A stretch of 40,471 bases of DNA from an uncultured Nitrospina sp. (GTDB lineage Bacteria; Nitrospinota; Nitrospinia; Nitrospinales; VA-1). The stretch is taken from NCBI GenBank assembly GCA_937891765.1, contig CALAGQ010000097.1, positions 1 through 40,471 on the forward strand. Reading direction: 5' to 3'. The notes below the pieces were generated by a model. The model searched no databases. It was not told where the DNA came from and saw only the letters and a program-made list of their open reading frames with translations. The position numbers and the translations under genes were made by a program. Shown here one piece after another: positions 34,071-40,471 of this stretch. Each line of letters begins with the position of its first letter. Positions within the stretch are counted from its first letter, which is position 1.

Positions 34071-36344
34071 ATGGCCGAAGATTTTAAACCTGAGAATCCT
34101 CAAGATTCCATATCCTCAGGAAAAGCCGGTTTTGACCCCAAAGAATTTCAAGAACTCATCAAGGTAGCCTCGCATGAGCGCAAGAACCTGCAATTGCTCG
34201 TGGAGTATTTTGAGCGCAAGTCGGGAGAACTTGAGGACAAAAAAAGGTCTTTTGATCGTGTCAGCGGACAGGTGCCAGACGCTTTAAGGAAACTCGATTC
34301 GTTGGACGTGCGTTTTGAAGAGATCAAGACTTTTGATGTCCGGGTGCGTGACTTTCAACGGGTTTCAAAAGAGGTGAACTCCAATTACAACACCCTGAAG
34401 AAGGACTTGGAGGAGTTGCATCTGCTCAATGAGCATATTGACAGCAAGATTAAAAGCCTGAGCCAGCAAAAGCAAGTTGTTGAAAAAGCCAACGAAGATG
34501 CGGGCCGCCTGAATGTCCTGGTCTGGGACATGGATTCAAAAATTAAAAAACTGCGCGAGGAAAGCAAACTCCTCAAATCCGCTGATCGCAATATCAACCG
34601 GCTTGAGCATATGCTCGATAGCGTTTCGACCCAGGTGCAGGACGTCGTTAACATGAAGGAATTGTTGCGAACGGCCGCTGTAAAAGTCGGGGTTATGAAG
34701 GATACTCTGGGCGAACTCGACAGCCGCTATGACAGGATCAAGCAGGATAAAGAAACTATAGAAAGCCATACCCGGGATACGGAAGAGTTAAAGCGTGTCC
34801 TTGCCAGTGTGCAGGGGGACTATGAAAAGCTCCTTGGGCAGAGCCATATGATTGCCGAGACTCAGGAGACCTTGCACAGTCTGATGCAACAAATCAGCGA
34901 GCTTAAAATCGAGTCGAAGAACATTTCGGTCAAAAATGAAATGATTCGGAGCATCACAGGACGTTTGCGGGACTTGGATTCTTTGTCTGTGGATGTCGAG
35001 ACCAAGATTGCCAGGATTCAGGACGAAAAGTCCATGATCGAAAAAACCGAGGAGAAAATACACAAGCTCAATTCCTTTCTTATAGACAATCTCAGCAACA
35101 AAATGAAGATTTTGAAGGATGAGATGAAGATCATTGATGATGCCAATGAGAGGATGAGCCGATTCAACGTCATGGCTGAGGAGGCAGAGCAGAAGGTCAG
35201 GCGACTTGATGAGGATATCAAGAAGATTGATACGGTCTCAGGGATTCTCAAGCGGGTTGAGGTGATGAACGAATCCACACAGCAACAAATGGATGAGATC
35301 ATTCGCAAGCAACAGTTGGTGGATCAGGTGGATAAGAAAATCAATGATCTCAGCTCAATGGTCATCAGCCTTGATGTGAAGATGGAAACTCAGATGCAGA
35401 GAAAAGCCCTCATTGAGAAAATGGAGAAGAAGGTGGACGGGCTGGATTTCTTCATCGAAGAGGCAAACATCAAAATTGCTAAAGTTTCCAAGAAGATCGA
35501 TTTCCTTGAGAAAGTGGACGAGAAGCTTGAGGATTTGAAGTCCATGGCAAACGTTGTTGAGGAAAAAATCCTAGATCTGGCTAAGGAAAAAGCGGCCATT
35601 GATGATCAGGCAAAAAGGATGAACAACATTTCCTCCAAATTGAGTATTCAAGAAATTGAATTGCGCACCCGGTTTAAGGAAGTTCAGGAAGCCAAAGATG
35701 AAATTTCAAAAATTGATCAGATTCGTCAGGAACTGGGGCAAATAACCACAAATTTTGAAGGCAAAATGGAAGAGTTGAACAAAGACTCGGCCCAAGTGGA
35801 AAAGACAGATTCTAAACTTCAGGAACTTGATAACCTGATGAAGGATTTGCGCAGCAGGCAGGACGCTCTGGACGAAAAGCAGGAGTTCATGCTGGATGTT
35901 GAAAAGAAAATGGATCAACTCAACAATATGCTGGAGAGAACGGAAAACAGGATCAGCCAGGTTCATGAAAGCGAAGAAAAAGTTAAGCGCACCCAGCAGG
36001 CTCTCGGCGAACTTGAGGTGGTTATCAACCGCACCAACACCGAGAAAGCCAGAATCGATAAGGAAAGAGACAATCTCGATAAAATCAACCTGAATATTGA
36101 AAAACTGACCAATATTACGGAGGAGGCAGAGTCAAAAATTGATCTACTGAACAGCAAGATCAATGTATTGGGTGAGGTGGAAAAACGATTGAGTTCACTA
36201 AACTTGTTGGCGGAAGATGTGAATGTCAAGGTTCAGAATCTCAAGAAAGAGGAGGCGGTATTCGGCAAGGCTGGAGAACATATTGCGGAATTGAAATTTT
36301 TGTTGGACAAAGCAGATAGAGCAAGAGAGGACTCGGAGGGTTGA
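34071..36344 (+). CDS. Giant-repeat coiled-coil protein built of 31-residue units
   Basis: 757 residues, entirely helical in appearance, rich in Glu, Lys, Asp and Leu, with no signal peptide, membrane segment, cysteine-based site or ATPase motif. From about residue 84 to the end it is a tandem array of 31-residue units. Unit starts read directly are 84, 115, 146, 177, 208, 239, 270, 301, 332, 364, 395, 426, 457, 488, 519, 554, 585, 616, 647, 678, 709, and a partial at 740. Only the units at 332 (32 residues) and 519 (35) break the period. The consensus has hydrophobics at positions 2, 5, 9, 13, 16, (20), 23, 26 and 30 and a frequent Lys at 12. The N-terminal 83 residues are non-repetitive. 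A cytoskeletal or scaffold role is possible but unproven. The gene stands alone behind a strong promoter. Confidence 0.85.
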   Translation: MAEDFKPENPQDSISSGKAGFDPKEFQELIKVASHERKNLQLLVEYFERKSGELEDKKRSFDRVSGQVPDALRKLDSLDVRFEEIKTFDVRVRDFQRVSKEVNSNYNTLKKDLEELHLLNEHIDSKIKSLSQQKQVVEKANEDAGRLNVLVWDMDSKIKKLREESKLLKSADRNINRLEHMLDSVSTQVQDVVNMKELLRTAAVKVGVMKDTLGELDSRYDRIKQDKETIESHTRDTEELKRVLASVQGDYEKLLGQSHMIAETQETLHSLMQQISELKIESKNISVKNEMIRSITGRLRDLDSLSVDVETKIARIQDEKSMIEKTEEKIHKLNSFLIDNLSNKMKILKDEMKIIDDANERMSRFNVMAEEAEQKVRRLDEDIKKIDTVSGILKRVEVMNESTQQQMDEIIRKQQLVDQVDKKINDLSSMVISLDVKMETQMQRKALIEKMEKKVDGLDFFIEEANIKIAKVSKKIDFLEKVDEKLEDLKSMANVVEEKILDLAKEKAAIDDQAKRMNNISSKLSIQEIELRTRFKEVQEAKDEISKIDQIRQELGQITTNFEGKMEELNKDSAQVEKTDSKLQELDNLMKDLRSRQDALDEKQEFMLDVEKKMDQLNNMLERTENRISQVHESEEKVKRTQQALGELEVVINRTNTEKARIDKERDNLDKINLNIEKLTNITEEAESKIDLLNSKINVLGEVEKRLSSLNLLAEDVNVKVQNLKKEEAVFGKAGEHIAELKFLLDKADRAREDSEG

Positions 36345-36503
36345 ACCAGCGGGTCGGAAACCAATGACCTTTCCTTTGTAGTGGGCAGGGTAGCAATTTT
36401 TTCAATCGGACGGGCTTTCTGCTTGTCCAGTGCTTTTTATCCTTATTTTAACTCAACGGTCTTTGAGCTAAACCCCTTTCAATAATTAGTGGAGTGAATT
36501 TTC

Positions 36504-37355
36504 ATGGCGGAGAAATTGCTGGGTGTGATCGGCGGCAGCGGATTATATCAGATGAAGGGCCTTGAGGTGATCGAGAAAGTAACGGTGGATACGCCGTTTG
36601 GCTCGCCTTCCGACAGCATCGTTGTCGGGAAACTGGATGGAGTTAAACTGGCTTTTCTTCCTCGTCACGGGGTAGGGCATGTTATTCCACCCTCTGAGAT
36701 AAATTTCCGGGCAAATATTTTTGCCATGAAAAAAATTGGCGTTGATCGTATTATTTCTGTAAGCGCCGTAGGAGGCATGAAAGAGAATATGCCCCCCGGC
36801 CATTTTGTGGTGCCGCATCAATTTATTGACAGGACGTACAAGCGTATCAGTACATTTTTTACCCAGGGAATGGTCGGTCATGTCAGCCTGGCTGATCCGG
36901 TTTGCCTTGCAACTGCGGGAACTCTCTTTAAAGCCGCTCAGAAGGCGGGCGCGGAGGTTCATGAAGGGGGAACTTATATTTGCATTGAGGGCCCCCAGTT
37001 TTCCACCCGAGCAGAGTCGCTGTTATACCGACAATGGGATGTCGATGTTATAGGAATGACCAATGTCACCGAGGCCAAGCTGGCCCGTGAAGCGGGACTA
37101 TGTTATTCCACCTTGGCTCTGGTGACAGACTTCGATTGTTGGCATGTGGAAGAAGAACCTGTCACACTTGAAGCGGTGTTGGAAATCATGCATAAAAATG
37201 TAGAGCAAGCGCAGAAAGTTTTAAGGGAATTGTTACCCATGCTGGAAGGCATTGAACCCTGCTCCTGTTGTGATGCAGCCAAATTTGCTGTGGTCACCGA
37301 TCCTGAAAAAATCCCACCCACTCTAAAAGATCAACTTTCAATTTTGTTTGGTTAA
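36504..37355 (+). CDS. mtnP: S-methyl-5'-thioadenosine phosphorylase
   Basis: 283 residues of the purine nucleoside phosphorylase/MTAP family. It cleaves methylthioadenosine with phosphate to adenine and methylthioribose-1-phosphate in methionine salvage. Signatures: 'LGVIGGSGLYQMKGLE', 'FLPRHGVGHVIPPSEINFRA', 'ISVSAVGGMKE', 'CIEGPQFSTRAESLLYR', 'VIGMTNVTEAKLAREAGLCY' and 'VTDFDCWH'. The aspartate and surrounding residues favour adenine nucleosides over inosine or guanosine. A GGAG site precedes the ATG. hemL follows after five bases. Confidence 0.93.
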   Translation: MAEKLLGVIGGSGLYQMKGLEVIEKVTVDTPFGSPSDSIVVGKLDGVKLAFLPRHGVGHVIPPSEINFRANIFAMKKIGVDRIISVSAVGGMKENMPPGHFVVPHQFIDRTYKRISTFFTQGMVGHVSLADPVCLATAGTLFKAAQKAGAEVHEGGTYICIEGPQFSTRAESLLYRQWDVDVIGMTNVTEAKLAREAGLCYSTLALVTDFDCWHVEEEPVTLEAVLEIMHKNVEQAQKVLRELLPMLEGIEPCSCCDAAKFAVVTDPEKIPPTLKDQLSILFG

Positions 37356-37360
37356 TATCC

Positions 37361-39945
<2,585 letters not shown>

Positions 39946-39989
39946 TTGCGGCGGCTTCCGAGTTGTTCTTAAATAATGAGTGCTATTTT

Positions 39990-40304
39990 ATGACTGAAAA
40001 TTCTCGATACCAGAAAATACTTTTGTTAAGCCTTGGCTTTTTTTTGCTGTTGATCATGATGGCGGTCTTTCACGAGAATGGTATTTTGAATGCTTACCAG
40101 TTGGAGCAGGAACAGTTGGAAATGAAACACAAAAATGAAAATTTACGGGATGGGAATGAAAAACTTCAACTGGAAATTACTGCTTTGAAATCAGATCCCT
40201 ACGAAATTGAAAAAATTGCCCGTGAAAAGCTGAATCTGGTCAAACCCGGCGATCAGGTTTATCACATCGTTCAAACGCAAAAACCGCACCCCCTTTCCCC
40301 GTAA
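39990..40304 (+). CDS. ftsB: FtsB/DivIC-type septum formation initiator protein
   Basis: 104 residues from the ATG at 39990; a TTG at 39963 would add nine residues that look unlike a cytoplasmic tail. A short basic tail is followed by one membrane segment (residues about 8-28), a coiled coil (about 33-75) and the family's 'DPYEIEKIAREKLNLVKPGD' end. FtsB proteins join FtsL and FtsQ in the divisome, with the coiled coil outside the inner membrane. Placement directly after eno is common in several Gram-negative groups. The tail after 'VYHIV' is proline-rich. Confidence 0.88.
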   Translation: MTENSRYQKILLLSLGFFLLLIMMAVFHENGILNAYQLEQEQLEMKHKNENLRDGNEKLQLEITALKSDPYEIEKIAREKLNLVKPGDQVYHIVQTQKPHPLSP

Positions 40305-40356
40305 TCATTTTTCCTGCTGATTTCCGCTTGATCGTACCCGCAGATCCGGTGTTTCT

Positions 40357-40382
40357 ATAACCCTTTTTAAAGAAAGGGTTAT
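40357..40382 (+). terminator. Hairpin downstream of ftsB
   Basis: ATAACCCTTT and AAAGGGTTAT form a perfect 10-base-pair stem with a TTAAAG loop. A T-rich tract begins about 11 bases later rather than directly, so it may be a terminator or an mRNA 3' stabiliser for the mtnP-hemL-eno-ftsB unit. Confidence 0.45.
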
Positions 40383-40471
40383 CTGGGATCTCATTTTTTG
40401 TTTTTTCTGGAGCTCTGTCAAGTATGAAATTTGAAAAATTTTAATAACAGGGAAATACTGCTAAATTCTTG

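Noticed and set aside
34071..36344. Interpreting the coiled-coil gene as an SMC/RecN-type ATPase
   Set aside because: No Walker A, signature or Walker B motif is present at either end, and the 31-residue repeats fill nearly the whole length.

Overview
The window looks like a chromosomal segment from a free-living Gram-negative bacterium of moderate GC. Exported, TolC-like and haemagglutinin-type surface proteins, GAF-bearing PilB/GspE ATPases, topoisomerase IV and the dprA-topA-trmFO neighbourhood all point that way. A Mrp ATPase beside a zinc-ribbon/PCP_red protein and the overall gene mix would fit a Nitrospinota/Nitrospirota-like or delta-proteobacterial lineage, but this is an impression from gene content and was not tested by any search. 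No rRNA, tRNA, CRISPR array, prophage or transposase gene was seen.

Layout. 1-5.3 kb is an accessory-looking stretch: a minus-strand filamentous-haemagglutinin-type beta-helix protein, a small CBS-pair protein, an exported leucine-rich-repeat protein, and two orphan fragments of LRR coding sequence in the flanking gaps, each behind a C-run/G-run hairpin. 5.3-8.8 kb holds proA with a good sigma70-type promoter, a site-2 protease homologue and an exported TolC-like half-length protein. 8.8-13.4 kb is a dprA-topA-trmFO cluster in which dprA is a pseudogene (frame changes, an internal deletion and a nonsense codon) while topA and trmFO are intact. 13.4-23.7 kb is all minus strand: two tandem GAF-GAF-MshEN-PilB type ATPase paralogues and the parC-parE operon for topoisomerase IV. 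24.2-27.4 kb has two Mrp/NBP35-type Fe-S P-loop proteins in convergent units, one with a DUF971 partner and one with a zinc-ribbon + PCP_red partner. 27.6-31.5 kb has a HelD-like helicase, truA behind a structured leader that ends in a terminator-like hairpin, and a GT2 glycosyltransferase. 31.8-33.9 kb is leuB-asd. 34.1-36.3 kb is a 757-residue coiled-coil protein with its own near-consensus promoter. 36.5-40.3 kb is an mtnP-hemL-eno-ftsB run.

Most striking observations. (1) The coiled-coil protein is built almost entirely of about 21 tandem 31-residue repeats in near-perfect register, a period that does not fit plain heptads. (2) truA starts about 20 nt after a strong terminator-like hairpin that closes a 200-nt multi-hairpin leader, which suggests attenuation or a small RNA. 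(3) dprA is decayed between intact neighbours. (4) The LRR fragments and their GC hairpins are duplicated around the LRR gene. (5) A second intergenic stretch with a textbook terminator (25.67-25.93 kb) may encode a small RNA.
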